Origin: Desulfobulbaceae bacterium BRH_c16a
GTDB taxonomy: Bacteria; Desulfobacterota; Desulfobulbia; Desulfobulbales; Desulfocapsaceae
DNA length: 64,000 nt
Assembly: GCA_000961725.1 (NCBI GenBank)
Contig: LADS01000021.1
Span: forward strand, 62,001-126,000
Direction of reading: 5' to 3'
The position numbers and the translations under genes were made by a program. Below, piece by piece: positions 55,889 through 64,000 of this stretch. How positions within the stretch are numbered: the first letter of the stretch is position 1; every line of letters begins with the position of its first letter. Below the pieces are notes generated by a model. It did no database searches, had not been told where the DNA came from, and saw nothing but the letters and a program-made list of their open reading frames with translations.

Positions 55889-57076
55889 TTACGGCAAAGA
55901 CGGTGGAGATTTGTTCAAGGAGCTCGTCAAGGGAAAAATCGATGTTTTCAGTTCCATCCTGCCCGCTTCGATCTTCGAAAAGTCGAGGATGTCGTTGATG
56001 ATATCGAGCAGCGAAATGGCTGAGCCATGGGCTTTCCTGAGATAGTCCCGCTGCTTGGCCGTCAGGTCGGTCTGCAGGGCCAGATGGGTCATGCCGATGA
56101 CTGCGTTCATTGGAGTCCGAATCTCATGACTCATCCGGGCAAGAAAATCGCTTTTGGCCTTGTTGGCCGATTCGGCTGCTTCTTTTGCGATATGGAGATT
56201 GGTTTCGTAGTCTTTCAGCTCTGTGATATCGTAATTTGCCCCGACAACCTTGACGGGAGTCCCGTCCGGGTCGCGGATAACCAGCCCCGAACCTTTGATA
56301 TAGCGGAGGGAACCATCAGGCCGGCGCACTCGGTAAACCGTGTCATAGTCTATTTCCCCGGACATTGTCAGGCGGATCTCATCCTGCAGCTTCAGCAGAT
56401 CTTCCGGCAAAACACCCCGGGCAAATTCGGTATGCGGGTCGGCTGCCGATTTTTTGTCGATACCGAAGAGTTCGTACATCCGGTCATCCCAGGTTTCTTC
56501 TCTTGTTCTGGCATTGAATTCCCAGATACCAATCTGGGCGGAGTCAAGGGCGATGGATAACCTGTCCTGAACCTTCTGCAGTTCGTCGTTGGCATTCTCC
56601 GCCGCTTCGATTGCCGACTGCAATTGAGCCGTTCGGAGATTGACCTGCTCTTCCAGCAGGGAGCGTTGTTTTTCCAGTTCCTGCTCTTTTTCTTTACGGG
56701 CGCTGATATCTTTAGCGATGGTGACGATGCCGGTGGGAATGTTGTCTTCGTCGCGCAACAGGGTCATGGTGAGGAGCACGGGAATGATCCTGCCGTCTTT
56801 GGTCAAACGCTCTCCCTCCAGGTTGTTGATCTCTTTGCCCGCGTTGCAGCGTCTGAGCAGGGCGTCGGAAAATAGGTGATGCCTGGGCGGCAGGATCATT
56901 TTCAAGGACTGACCGATCAACTCCTCGCGGCGCCAGCCATAGGCGCGGACCGCCTCATCGTTCATCTCGAGGACCTTGCCGTCCATGTCCTCGATTAAAA
57001 TCGGATCCGACACGCTCATGAAAACCTTGGAGAGAAGGTGAAGGCGGTATTCCGCTATGTCACGATGATCTCTCAT
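55889..57076 (-). CDS. N-terminal part of a frameshifted hybrid histidine kinase (PAS-PAS-HisKA)
   Basis: A 395-aa fragment: PAS about 15-135 ([20 protein letters not shown]), coiled coil about 135-175, PAS about 180-300, then the HisKA H-box [20 protein letters not shown] and [11 protein letters not shown]. After RMELKT the frame runs into unrelated residues and stops. The next frame carries the expected [17 protein letters not shown] and the ATPase domain. One base appears to be missing near 55949. No transmembrane segment is visible. The start at 57076 has AGGAAGG directly upstream. Confidence 0.85.
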   Translation of the reverse strand: MRDHRDIAEYRLHLLSKVFMSVSDPILIEDMDGKVLEMNDEAVRAYGWRREELIGQSLKMILPPRHHLFSDALLRRCNAGKEINNLEGERLTKDGRIIPVLLTMTLLRDEDNIPTGIVTIAKDISARKEKEQELEKQRSLLEEQVNLRTAQLQSAIEAAENANDELQKVQDRLSIALDSAQIGIWEFNARTREETWDDRMYELFGIDKKSAADPHTEFARGVLPEDLLKLQDEIRLTMSGEIDYDTVYRVRRPDGSLRYIKGSGLVIRDPDGTPVKVVGANYDITELKDYETNLHIAKEAAESANKAKSDFLARMSHEIRTPMNAVIGMTHLALQTDLTAKQRDYLRKAHGSAISLLDIINDILDFSKIEAGRMELKTSIFPLTSSLNKSPPSLP

Positions 57077-57436
57077 CCTTCCTGCACCACCTTTATTTGC
57101 GCATTGAGAAGGGATGGTGTGTCGCCAGCTGTTGAATGGTCAGTCCATACATGTCCGGCTCCCTGCATCGGTTAAAGAAATGAAAGGGCTAACGAGTGTC
57201 TGTCCATAAATGGCTGTTTTGCCCTAACTCTTCGTTGCTCTCAAAATTTAATCCTTGGAATATCAAGTATATGCCTGCGGTAAAATTTATCGAGCGCCTC
57301 GATTTAGAACAAAATGTCTCATTTCTGGACAGACACTAATGCAAAACGCTTAAGGCCCAATTCCGACGATAACCTGGATATATCGTCTTTTTATCCTAGC
57401 GGAAAATCAGGTGGGAATGCAATGAGAAATGATGGG
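57077..57436. other. 360-bp gap holding a MITE-like element
   Basis: Between the broken kinase and the ABC exporter. It is occupied mainly by a 143-bp element with terminal inverted repeats (57195-57337). I see no gene here. Confidence 0.6.
57195..57337. mobile_element. MITE-like element with about 17-bp terminal inverted repeats
   Basis: The left end AGTGTCTGTCCATAAATG and the reverse complement of the right end AGTGTCTGTCCAGAAATG match at 17 of 18 bases. The element is 143 bp long and codes for nothing. Such ends are typical of IS transposases, so this may be a non-autonomous derivative of an IS elsewhere in the genome. No exact target-site duplication is visible. Confidence 0.7.
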
Positions 57437-59254
57437 TCAGGGAATGAGGTTATTCACAATATGGTTGCCGTTGTGCAGATCCATAGCCACCAGCAGGGCG
57501 TAATGGCCGTTCCGGCCCAGCAGCTCTTCATGGCTGCCCTGCTCGACGATTTTGCCGTGGGCCATGACGATGATATGGTCGGCCCGCCTGATCGTTGAGA
57601 GACGGTGGGCGATGACCAGCGAGGTCCGCCCCTTGAAGCTGTCGGCGATGGCCTGTTCAAGGATGTTTTCGGATTCGGTGTCGATTGCCGCGGTTGCCTC
57701 GTCCAGGACGAGAATGGCAGGATTGCGGCATAGCACCCTGGCGAAAGAAAGCAGTTGCTTCTCGCCGGTCGAAAGCTCGGTTCCGCCTTCGCCGATGGGA
57801 GTATCCAGGCCACGCGGAAGTTTTTCGACGAACCTGTTCATCCCGGTGCGGTGGAGGATGCCCTCCACCTCCTCACGACTGCAGCCGGTATCCATGACGA
57901 TATTGGCAAAAAGGCTGTCCTGGAGGATGAGGACATCCTGGAGGATGACGCCAACCAGGGTGCGCAGCTCTTTCATGTCAAGATCGGCGATATCGGTATC
58001 GTCGATGGTGATTCGGCCCGCTTGCGGCATGTAGAATCTGAGCAGCAGGTTGACAAGCGTTGACTTGCCTGAACCGGTGGTGCCGACCAGGGCTACCGTC
58101 TGCCCCGGTCGCAGGGTGAGGGAGATGTCATGCAGAATGGGGTTGTCCGGTTCATAGCCGAAGGTCAGGCCCTTGAATTCGAGTTTTCCCCGGGTATTCG
58201 ACAAGCGTACGGGCTTGGCCGGAAGCGGGATGGTGCTTCTGGTATCGAGCAGCTGGAAGATCCTTTCGGCGGAGGCCATGGCCGACTGCACCACCGAATA
58301 TTTCTGCGAGAGCTCGCGGAGCGGCTGGAAGAAAAGCCGCATATACGAGATGAAGGCGACCAGTTCACCGAGCGTCATCCTTTGCCGGATAACCTCACCG
58401 CCGCCGTACCAGAGGATCAGCGCAACGGCCGCCGAACTCAGGAATTCGGTAAGCGGCATGAAGGTGCCGAACAGCCGGATCTGGCTGAGGGTCCGGTCGA
58501 GAAAACCGGCACTCAGGTTTTCATGGGTTTGCCTGCTCGTCTCCTGTCGACCGAACAGCTGAAGAATGGCTATGCCCGAGAGAGACTCCGACAGGAAACT
58601 GTTGAGTTTTGCCAGCTGGCTGCGTATTGCCCGGAAGCGCTCCCTGGCCAGGCGGGCAAAAAGAATGGTGATGACAAGGGACAAAGGGACGAAAATGGAC
58701 ATCACCGCCGCCAGCCGCGGATTCATCCAGAACAGCAAGGCGAGTATGCCGAGCAGGCGCAGGGAATCGTTGAACAGGGTGACGATGACCGAGGTAAACA
58801 TCTCGTTCATGTTCTGGATATCGTTGGTCAACCTGGTAACCAGCTGGCCCGTCCGATGGGTATTGAAGAACGGCAGATCGAGATCCAGAAGATGTTGGAA
58901 AAGCTGCTGTCTGACACTGTGCATGACCGATTGGCCGACCCATTCGAGAACCAGGATCTGGCAGAAGGAGGCTACGAATACCAAACCGATAATGAAACCG
59001 TAAGACATTGCATTCCTTGCAAGTCCGGAGAGTCTTTCACCCGCCGGCAGATGCGTGGCGGTAATGGAGTTGTCGATTGCGGTCTGGACCAGATAGGGCA
59101 GGGTCAGGGTTGCCCAGGTTATCAACAGGGAGATGATCACTGCGCCGATAAGGCCAATCCGGTACGGTGCGGTAAAACGCAGAATCCTGCGCCAGAGATG
59201 GAGATCGCCGAGAGATGCCTCACGGCCTTCCTCGCTGTAGCCGTAGTCCATCAT
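57437..59254 (-). CDS. ABC exporter subunit, canonical ATPase site (MdlB/MsbA-like)
   Basis: A 605-aa fused transporter: six transmembrane helices in about residues 35-325, then the ATPase domain with Walker A LVGTTGSGKSTLVNLL, Q-loop, signature ELSTGEKQLLSFARVL, Walker B ILVLDEATAAID and switch His in VIAHRLST. It exports lipids, drugs or peptides; the substrate is unknown. ATG 59254 overlaps the stop of the partner gene (ATGA). With the partner it forms a heterodimer where only one composite ATP site is expected to be fully active. Confidence 0.93.
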   Translation of the reverse strand: MMDYGYSEEGREASLGDLHLWRRILRFTAPYRIGLIGAVIISLLITWATLTLPYLVQTAIDNSITATHLPAGERLSGLARNAMSYGFIIGLVFVASFCQILVLEWVGQSVMHSVRQQLFQHLLDLDLPFFNTHRTGQLVTRLTNDIQNMNEMFTSVIVTLFNDSLRLLGILALLFWMNPRLAAVMSIFVPLSLVITILFARLARERFRAIRSQLAKLNSFLSESLSGIAILQLFGRQETSRQTHENLSAGFLDRTLSQIRLFGTFMPLTEFLSSAAVALILWYGGGEVIRQRMTLGELVAFISYMRLFFQPLRELSQKYSVVQSAMASAERIFQLLDTRSTIPLPAKPVRLSNTRGKLEFKGLTFGYEPDNPILHDISLTLRPGQTVALVGTTGSGKSTLVNLLLRFYMPQAGRITIDDTDIADLDMKELRTLVGVILQDVLILQDSLFANIVMDTGCSREEVEGILHRTGMNRFVEKLPRGLDTPIGEGGTELSTGEKQLLSFARVLCRNPAILVLDEATAAIDTESENILEQAIADSFKGRTSLVIAHRLSTIRRADHIIVMAHGKIVEQGSHEELLGRNGHYALLVAMDLHNGNHIVNNLIP

Positions 59255-61164
59255 GACGGTGCGTCCTCCGGCTCGTTGTCCTGTTTCATCTGTTTGATAT
59301 ACATGGCCCGATACAGGGAATTTGTCGCCAGCAACAGGTCGTGACCGCCTTCGCTCTCCACTACTCCGTTGGCGAGAATGATGATATGGTCGGTCATCGA
59401 CAGCAATTTGATGCGGTTGGAGACGATAAGCACTGTTTTTCCTGAAAAATGGCGCTTCAGCCCGGCAAACACCTCATGTTCGGTAGCCACATCGACTGCC
59501 GAGAGACCATCGTCGACGATCAGCACCGGCCGGTCGCAGAGCAGGGCCCGGGCCAGTGCCAACCGCTGGCGCTGGCCGCCGGACAGTTTCACTCCGCGTT
59601 CGCCTATTTTCGTGTCGTAGCCATTTTTAAGGGCCAGGATATCGTCATGGATGGCTGCAGCCTCGGCCGCCCGGATGACATCCCCGCGCAGGGCATCCTG
59701 CCTGCCGAGGGCGATATTGGCGGCAATGGTATCGGAAAAGAGCACCGGTTCCTGGCTTACATAACCGATATGCGAACGGATAAAATGTAAAGGAAGATGG
59801 TTCACGTCATGGTCGCCGAATAACAGCATGCCGTCCTCGATAGGATAGAGTCTTGCAAGAAGACGGCAGAGGGTCGACTTGCCGGAGCCGGTGCGTCCTG
59901 TCACTCCGTGGATACCCGGGCCGAGAGTAAGGGTGATGTCGCGGAGCGCGGGAGACCGGGAAGTAGGATAGGTGAAGGTCAGGTTGTTCAAGCGGAATCC
60001 CGGCTGATTGAGTTTCGCGGGTTCTTCCGCCAGGACCGGATCGGGTAAAATGGCTCGACTGTTTACCAGGTTGTGGATGCGGCCGAGGGAAGTCAGCCCC
60101 CGCTGCACCAGGTTGGCAACCCAGCCTATCGCCATCATCGGCCAGATCAACATGTAAAGATATGAAATAAAGGCGACGAAGTCGCCGAGGGTGATGGTCC
60201 CGTCGATGACCAGGCTGCCGCCGAAATAGAGAACCATCAGCATGCCCATACTGCCCACCAGGGTGGCAATCGGGCTGATCAAACCCTGAATCGCGGCAAC
60301 CCTAAGATTGCTTTTCAGATATTTTCTGCCGAGCCGATCGAACCTGGCGGTCTGGAAATTTTCCATGGTATACGCCTTGATCAGACCAATGGAAATGAGG
60401 TTTGAGCGGGAGAATTCGGTGATGTCGGAAAATTGTTCCTGTACCTTGGCAAAGCGGCGGTGCAGTTTGCCGGAGAGGATGCGGGTCGATACTGCCAGAA
60501 ACGGCATGGGCAGCAGCGCATAGAGGGTAAGCAGGGGATGAATGGCGATCATGAAACCTATCGCCGCAACGCACATCACCAGAGAATCGGCTGCGGCCAC
60601 AAGCCCCATTCCGCAGGCCATCTGCACGGCGGCAAGGTCGTTGCTGGAATGGGCCATGAGGTCGCCTGTCGTCCGCCGTTCAAAAAAGGCCGCGTCCATC
60701 TTGAGAATATGGCTGAAGATCCGGTTGCGGATGGCTTGTTCGAGGAGCCGGGAAAAACCGATGATCAGATACCGCCAGGCAAACCGCAGGACAACGACAA
60801 CAGAGGCGATACCGAGAACCATCAGGCCCAGGCGAAAGAGCCCGGCCGTGGTGATCGTCAATGCTTCCAGGCCATCGACACCGTGTTTGATGATCCTCGG
60901 TACGATGAGCTGCAGCAGGTCGACCAGAAAAAGCGACGCAATTCCCGCCAGGAGACGAAGACGATGTTTACGAAAGCTCGGCAACAACAGGTCGCGAACC
61001 TGTGAGAACGGCACTCCGGAAGGGGTGTGGCGATCGCTGCTGGAGGTAGTCTTGTTCAAAAGTTCGGCTCGTTTACGGTTTTGCAAATGTGTGAGTGCAC
61101 ATAATATCGACCAACGAAGATAATAATGGTCGATTGGTGGAAAGTCACTCCCAAATCGCCACAA
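59251..61164 (-). CDS. ABC exporter subunit, degenerate ATPase site (MdlA-like)
   Basis: A fused ABC exporter of up to 637 aa: six transmembrane helices in about residues 80-370, ATPase with Walker A VTGRTGSGKSTLCRLLARL, signature KLSGGQRQRLALARALL, and Walker B VLIVDDGLSAVD. The catalytic Glu is replaced by Asp (DD), and the switch His region reads VSNRIKLL, so this subunit carries the non-catalytic site of a heterodimeric exporter. The start is uncertain: no ATG exists in the first 60 codons. TTG at 61164 gives the longest form, and TTGs near 61080 or 61059 would suit the family better. Confidence 0.88.
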   Translation of the reverse strand: MWRFGSDFPPIDHYYLRWSILCALTHLQNRKRAELLNKTTSSSDRHTPSGVPFSQVRDLLLPSFRKHRLRLLAGIASLFLVDLLQLIVPRIIKHGVDGLEALTITTAGLFRLGLMVLGIASVVVVLRFAWRYLIIGFSRLLEQAIRNRIFSHILKMDAAFFERRTTGDLMAHSSNDLAAVQMACGMGLVAAADSLVMCVAAIGFMIAIHPLLTLYALLPMPFLAVSTRILSGKLHRRFAKVQEQFSDITEFSRSNLISIGLIKAYTMENFQTARFDRLGRKYLKSNLRVAAIQGLISPIATLVGSMGMLMVLYFGGSLVIDGTITLGDFVAFISYLYMLIWPMMAIGWVANLVQRGLTSLGRIHNLVNSRAILPDPVLAEEPAKLNQPGFRLNNLTFTYPTSRSPALRDITLTLGPGIHGVTGRTGSGKSTLCRLLARLYPIEDGMLLFGDHDVNHLPLHFIRSHIGYVSQEPVLFSDTIAANIALGRQDALRGDVIRAAEAAAIHDDILALKNGYDTKIGERGVKLSGGQRQRLALARALLCDRPVLIVDDGLSAVDVATEHEVFAGLKRHFSGKTVLIVSNRIKLLSMTDHIIILANGVVESEGGHDLLLATNSLYRAMYIKQMKQDNEPEDAPS

Positions 61165-61272
61165 ACTTGGGTAAAATTGGTTTTGCCCGCAGCCGCTTTG
61201 CGGAATCTAATCGGAGTTTGTATCATGCCCCTTGTGGGGGGGCGGGGCCTCTCTCAGGGGAAAAGGGAAAAG

Positions 61273-62070
61273 ATGATTACTACACTTGCTATTTATTGCG
61301 CGGTAGGCGCCGTGGCTGGAATTCTTGCCGGGTTGCTCGGGATCGGCGGCGGTCTGGTCATTGTGCCGATGCTGGTCTATGTTTTTGCGATCGACGCTGT
61401 TCCCCATGAACTGACCATGCATCTGGCCCTCGCCACTTCGATGGCCAGCATCATGTTTACCTCGGTTTCCAGTTTCATGGCCCATCACCGGCGGGGAGCG
61501 GTGCACTGGGAGGTGGTGAGAAAAATCGTTGCCGGTATCCTCGTCGGCACTTTCCTGGGGTCCTGGTTTGCCTCTTCGCTATCCACCGAGTTCCTCAAGG
61601 TGTTTTTTGTCATCTTCCTCTATGTCGTGGCAACGCAGCTTCTGCTCAACAAGAAACCGAAGGGTGGCCGGGAATTGCCGGGGAGGGCGGGGATGTTTGC
61701 CGCCGGCAATATAATCGGGGCGTTTTCGAGTTTAGTCGGGATCGGCGGCGGAACCCTGTCGGTGCCGTTCATGCTCTGGTGCAATATCCGGATCCATAAC
61801 GCCATCGGCACCTCGGCGGCGATCGGCCTGCCTATCGCCGTTGCCGGGACCGTCGGATATATTGTCGGCGGCTGGAATGTTGCCACTCTGCCGCCTTATT
61901 CGGTTGGTTTTGTATATCTTCCCGCTCTCTTCGGCATCGCCGCGGTGAGTGTCTTGACCGCACCTCTCGGGGTCAAACTGGCGCACAGCCTGCCTGTCGA
62001 TCGTCTGAAGCGGATTTTTGCCCTGCTGCTGTACGTTGTGGCCACGAAAATGCTGCTCAGTGTCATGTAG
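61273..62070 (+). CDS. TSUP-family (TauE/SafE) sulfite/anion exporter
   Basis: A 265-aa inner-membrane protein of about eight helices. It has the duplicated TSUP motif AGLLGIGGGLVIVPMLVYVF near the N-terminus and SLVGIGGGTLSVPFML in the second half. Family members export sulfite, sulfoacetate or other organosulfonates and anions; the substrate here is open. ATG 61273 has AAGGGA upstream; the frame is open from 61126 but has no similarity there. Divergent from the ABC exporter and upstream of the nap genes. Confidence 0.9.
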   Translation: MITTLAIYCAVGAVAGILAGLLGIGGGLVIVPMLVYVFAIDAVPHELTMHLALATSMASIMFTSVSSFMAHHRRGAVHWEVVRKIVAGILVGTFLGSWFASSLSTEFLKVFFVIFLYVVATQLLLNKKPKGGRELPGRAGMFAAGNIIGAFSSLVGIGGGTLSVPFMLWCNIRIHNAIGTSAAIGLPIAVAGTVGYIVGGWNVATLPPYSVGFVYLPALFGIAAVSVLTAPLGVKLAHSLPVDRLKRIFALLLYVVATKMLLSVM

Positions 62071-62137
62071 GTCCGGCCGATATTTCTTTTCTGCATTCCG
62101 GTGGTTTTGCCATCCCCCGCATAACAATTCGATTTAT

Positions 62138-62151
62138 TTGACCTAGGTCAA
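62138..62151 (+). promoter_or_regulatory. FNR/HcpR-type operator upstream of napD
   Basis: A perfect palindrome TTGACCTAGGTCAA, matching the CRP/FNR-family pattern TTGAC-N4-GTCAA seen for HcpR/Dnr-type regulators of nitrogen-oxide genes. Its centre is about 41 bp upstream of the start expected from a TACGAT -10 element at 62173-62178, the classic activator position. The regulator itself is not in the window. Confidence 0.6.
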
Positions 62152-62158
62152 GGAATAT

Positions 62159-62183
62159 CCTGCATTGTATGATACGATGCAGG
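62159..62183 (+). promoter_or_regulatory. 25-bp near-palindrome overlapping the napD promoter
   Basis: CCTGCAT and ATGCAGG flank GTAT and ATAC around a central G, symmetric at all but one pair of positions. It covers the predicted -10 and start region, so a protein bound here would repress. It could also fold in the leader RNA. Confidence 0.45.
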
Positions 62184-62233
62184 AATAGGAAATGGATGCT
62201 CTTCTCCAACCAGCCAACCACATCGGAGTCGTT

Positions 62234-62464
62234 ATGCCTGTTTTCAGCTATCTTGCCATCCCCCAAAACGGTGCAAAGGAAACTCTGTGCGCCGATCTGG
62301 CGGGGTTGCAGTTCTGCCGGGTCATGCCGGCGGATAATCACGAAGTAGTAGTTCTTGTAACCGATACACCGGACGAAACCACCGAAAAAGCGCTCCAGGA
62401 GTCTCTGATGAAGCTGCAGTCGCTGCGGTCTCTCAGCCTGGCCTTTGGCTATGATGAAAAATAA
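62234..62464 (+). CDS. napD: NapD-like chaperone for periplasmic nitrate reductase
   Basis: A 76-aa cytosolic protein with the ferredoxin-like fold of NapD, which binds the Tat signal peptide of NapA during cofactor insertion. Seen: FSYLAIPQNGAKETLCADLA, HEVVVLVTDTPDETTEKALQ, RSLSLAFGYDEK, matching the NapD order of strands and helices. ATG 62234 is chosen because it has GGAG upstream and starts the domain; an in-frame ATG at 62192 is less likely. It begins the napDA operon, 12 bp before napA. Confidence 0.85.
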   Translation: MPVFSYLAIPQNGAKETLCADLAGLQFCRVMPADNHEVVVLVTDTPDETTEKALQESLMKLQSLRSLSLAFGYDEK

Positions 62465-62476
62465 GGGAGGAATGAG

Positions 62477-64000
62477 GTGACTATACAACTCGACAGAAGA
62501 CGGTTTATTCTCAGTGCCGCAGCAACCAGTGCGATTGCATCGGCCGGGGCGCTTTTTCCGGGAATCAGCTTCGGCGGCTGGCCGAAAGTCACCGGTAATT
62601 CAGGTCTGGTTTCCTGGCAGAAAGCACCCTGCCGCTTTTGCGGCACCGGCTGCGGTGTGCTGGTCGGGGTGATGGACGGACGTGCCGTGGCCGTCAAGGG
62701 AGACCCGAACTGCAGTGTCAATAAAGGACTCTGCTGCGTCAAAGGCTATCACTCCGTTCAGGCGCTGTACGGTTCGGACCGCCTGACCACCGCAAAGATT
62801 CGCAAGAACGGCGAAATGGTCGAGGTGCCGATCAAGGAAGCGCTTGATCTGGTAGCCGAAAAACTGCAGGAAACCCGCGACAAGCACGGCAAGGATTCCG
62901 TGGCGATCTATGGCTCCGGTCAATGGACTATCCCGGACGGCTATGTCGCATCCAAACTCTTCAAGGGCTGCCTGGGAACCAACAATGTCGAGGCCAACGC
63001 CAGGCTGTGCATGGCCAGTGCGGTGACCGGCTTCATGACCTCGTTCGGCATCGATGAGCCGATGGGCTGTTACGAAGATATCGACCACGCCAACGTTTTC
63101 ATCTCCTGGGGCAACAATATGGCCGAGATGCATCCGGTGCTCTTTTCCCGCATGCTGGCCAATCGCGAACGTCGAACAAATGTCAAGATCATCGATTTCG
63201 CCACCCGCATGACCCGCAGCAGCCAGGCCTCGGATACCTCGATCCTCTTTAAACCCCAGACCGATCTTGCGGTTGCCAACGCCATCTGCCATGAGATCAT
63301 CGCCAACGGCTGGGTCAACTGGAACTTCGTAAACGAGCATGTCTCCTTCCATAAAGGTAAAACCAATATCGGCTACGGCACGGAAGATCATTTCGCTTTT
63401 ACCGATCAGGATGAGGCCATTTCTTTTGAAGAATATAAAAAATTTCTGGAGGATTACACCCCGGAAAAAGTCGAAAGGATTTCCGGAGTCTCCGCTCGCG
63501 ATATTAAATATCTTGCAGCCCTCTACGGTGATCCGGCGCTGAAGGTCACCTCCTTCTGGTGCATGGGCATGAACCAGCATACCAGAGGCACCTGGATCAA
63601 CAATCTGGTCTATAATATCCATCTGCTGGTCGGGAAAATCTCGACCCCCGGCAACAGCCCGTTCTCGCTTACCGGCCAACCAAGTGCCTGCGGAACGGTG
63701 CGCGAAGTCGGCACCTTAACTCACGCCTTGCCGCACGGCGTAGTCATGAACGAACATGACCGGCAGATGGCGGCGGAGATCTGGGAGGTGCCGGTCGAAA
63801 ATATCGACCCGAAACCCACCTATCATACAGTGGAGATGTTCCGGGCTCTCGACCGGGGCGACATCAAATTCATCTGGATCCAGGTGACCAATCCGATGGT
63901 CACCATGCCGAACCTCAAACGCTACCGCAACGGCGCCATGAAGGATGACCGTTTCATTGTGGTCTCGGATATTTATCCGACGCCGACCACCGATATTGCC
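62477..64000 (+). CDS. napA: Periplasmic nitrate reductase catalytic subunit NapA, 3' part beyond the window
   Basis: 508 codons are visible, with no stop before the window edge. It reduces nitrate to nitrite in the periplasm using Mo-bis-MGD. A Tat signal with the twin arginine in LDRRRFILSAAA is followed by a [4Fe-4S] site (CRFCGTGCGV and a fourth Cys in NKGLCCVKGY). The molybdenum-ligand Cys is in NARLCMASAVTGFM, and GMNQHTRGTW and SLTGQPSACGTVREVG are further NapA motifs. GTG 62477 is chosen because GGGAGG lies at 62465-62470 and the ATG at 62472 runs into a stop. NapD precedes it; an electron donor gene may follow outside the window. Confidence 0.95.
   Translation, partial: MTIQLDRRRFILSAAATSAIASAGALFPGISFGGWPKVTGNSGLVSWQKAPCRFCGTGCGVLVGVMDGRAVAVKGDPNCSVNKGLCCVKGYHSVQALYGSDRLTTAKIRKNGEMVEVPIKEALDLVAEKLQETRDKHGKDSVAIYGSGQWTIPDGYVASKLFKGCLGTNNVEANARLCMASAVTGFMTSFGIDEPMGCYEDIDHANVFISWGNNMAEMHPVLFSRMLANRERRTNVKIIDFATRMTRSSQASDTSILFKPQTDLAVANAICHEIIANGWVNWNFVNEHVSFHKGKTNIGYGTEDHFAFTDQDEAISFEEYKKFLEDYTPEKVERISGVSARDIKYLAALYGDPALKVTSFWCMGMNQHTRGTWINNLVYNIHLLVGKISTPGNSPFSLTGQPSACGTVREVGTLTHALPHGVVMNEHDRQMAAEIWEVPVENIDPKPTYHTVEMFRALDRGDIKFIWIQVTNPMVTMPNLKRYRNGAMKDDRFIVVSDIYPTPTTDIA

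Noticed and set aside
58130..59344. 404-codon open frame on the plus strand
   Set aside because: Antisense to the ABC exporter subunit with intact Walker and signature motifs.
62600..63679. 359-codon open frame on the minus strand near the right edge
   Set aside because: Antisense to napA, whose Fe-S and Mo-ligand motifs are intact.

Overview
The window looks like chromosomal DNA of an anaerobic or facultative Gram-negative bacterium, most probably a member of the Desulfobacterota (Desulfobulbales- or Desulfuromonadales-like). This rests on the large chemosensory array, a bacteriohemerythrin, HD-GYP and large hybrid kinases, a liv transporter, a periplasmic nitrate reductase preceded by an FNR/HcpR-type site, and moderate GC content. 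The lineage is inferred; no rRNA or tRNA gene is present to test it.

Layout. (1) 1-16.1 kb, housekeeping and accessory genes: a partial selO, an AraC regulator with a LysE exporter, a MinD-like ATPase behind a zinc-ribbon protein, a sirtuin, a DUF1992 protein, an esterase, a KamA-family radical SAM protein, a YqeY protein, htpX, prmA, an Lrp regulator, a PEGA lipoprotein and an O-methyltransferase-like protein. (2) 16.3-45.5 kb, one chemosensory and signal-transduction block, all on the minus strand. Read in transcription order it is: hybrid kinase with PocR and PAS domains, soluble MCP-like protein, hemerythrin, STAS protein, CheY, CheA, MCP, CheW, MCP, CheW, MCP, (cheW remnant), MCP, MCP, CheR, CheD, CheB, J-domain protein, receiver protein, cytosolic histidine kinase-receiver, NtrC-type activator, receiver-like protein. 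(3) 45.7-52.8 kb: an AI-2E-family permease and a complete livJHMGF branched-chain amino-acid ABC transporter. (4) 52.8-57.1 kb: an HD-GYP response regulator behind a large hybrid kinase that is broken by a frameshift, then a small MITE-like element. (5) 57.4-62.1 kb: a heterodimeric ABC exporter and a TSUP permease. (6) 62.1 kb to the end: napD and the start of napA.

How it fits together. CheA, CheW, CheY, CheR, CheB and CheD form a full adaptation and phosphorelay set serving five closely related transmembrane receptors. All five receptors end in an aromatic tail of the CheR-tethering type. Hemerythrin (oxygen/diiron) and STAS genes lie at the head of the cheY-cheA unit. A downstream kinase/NtrC set may give a transcriptional output.

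The most unusual structure is a family of about eleven short GG(A/T)GGTA...TACC(A/T)CC hairpins. I found them only in this block, where most lie just downstream of a minus-strand stop codon. In six of the seven imperfect copies, base changes keep pairing only in the minus-strand RNA. Together with a decayed cheW copy, they suggest that an mcp-cheW-hairpin unit was duplicated in tandem.
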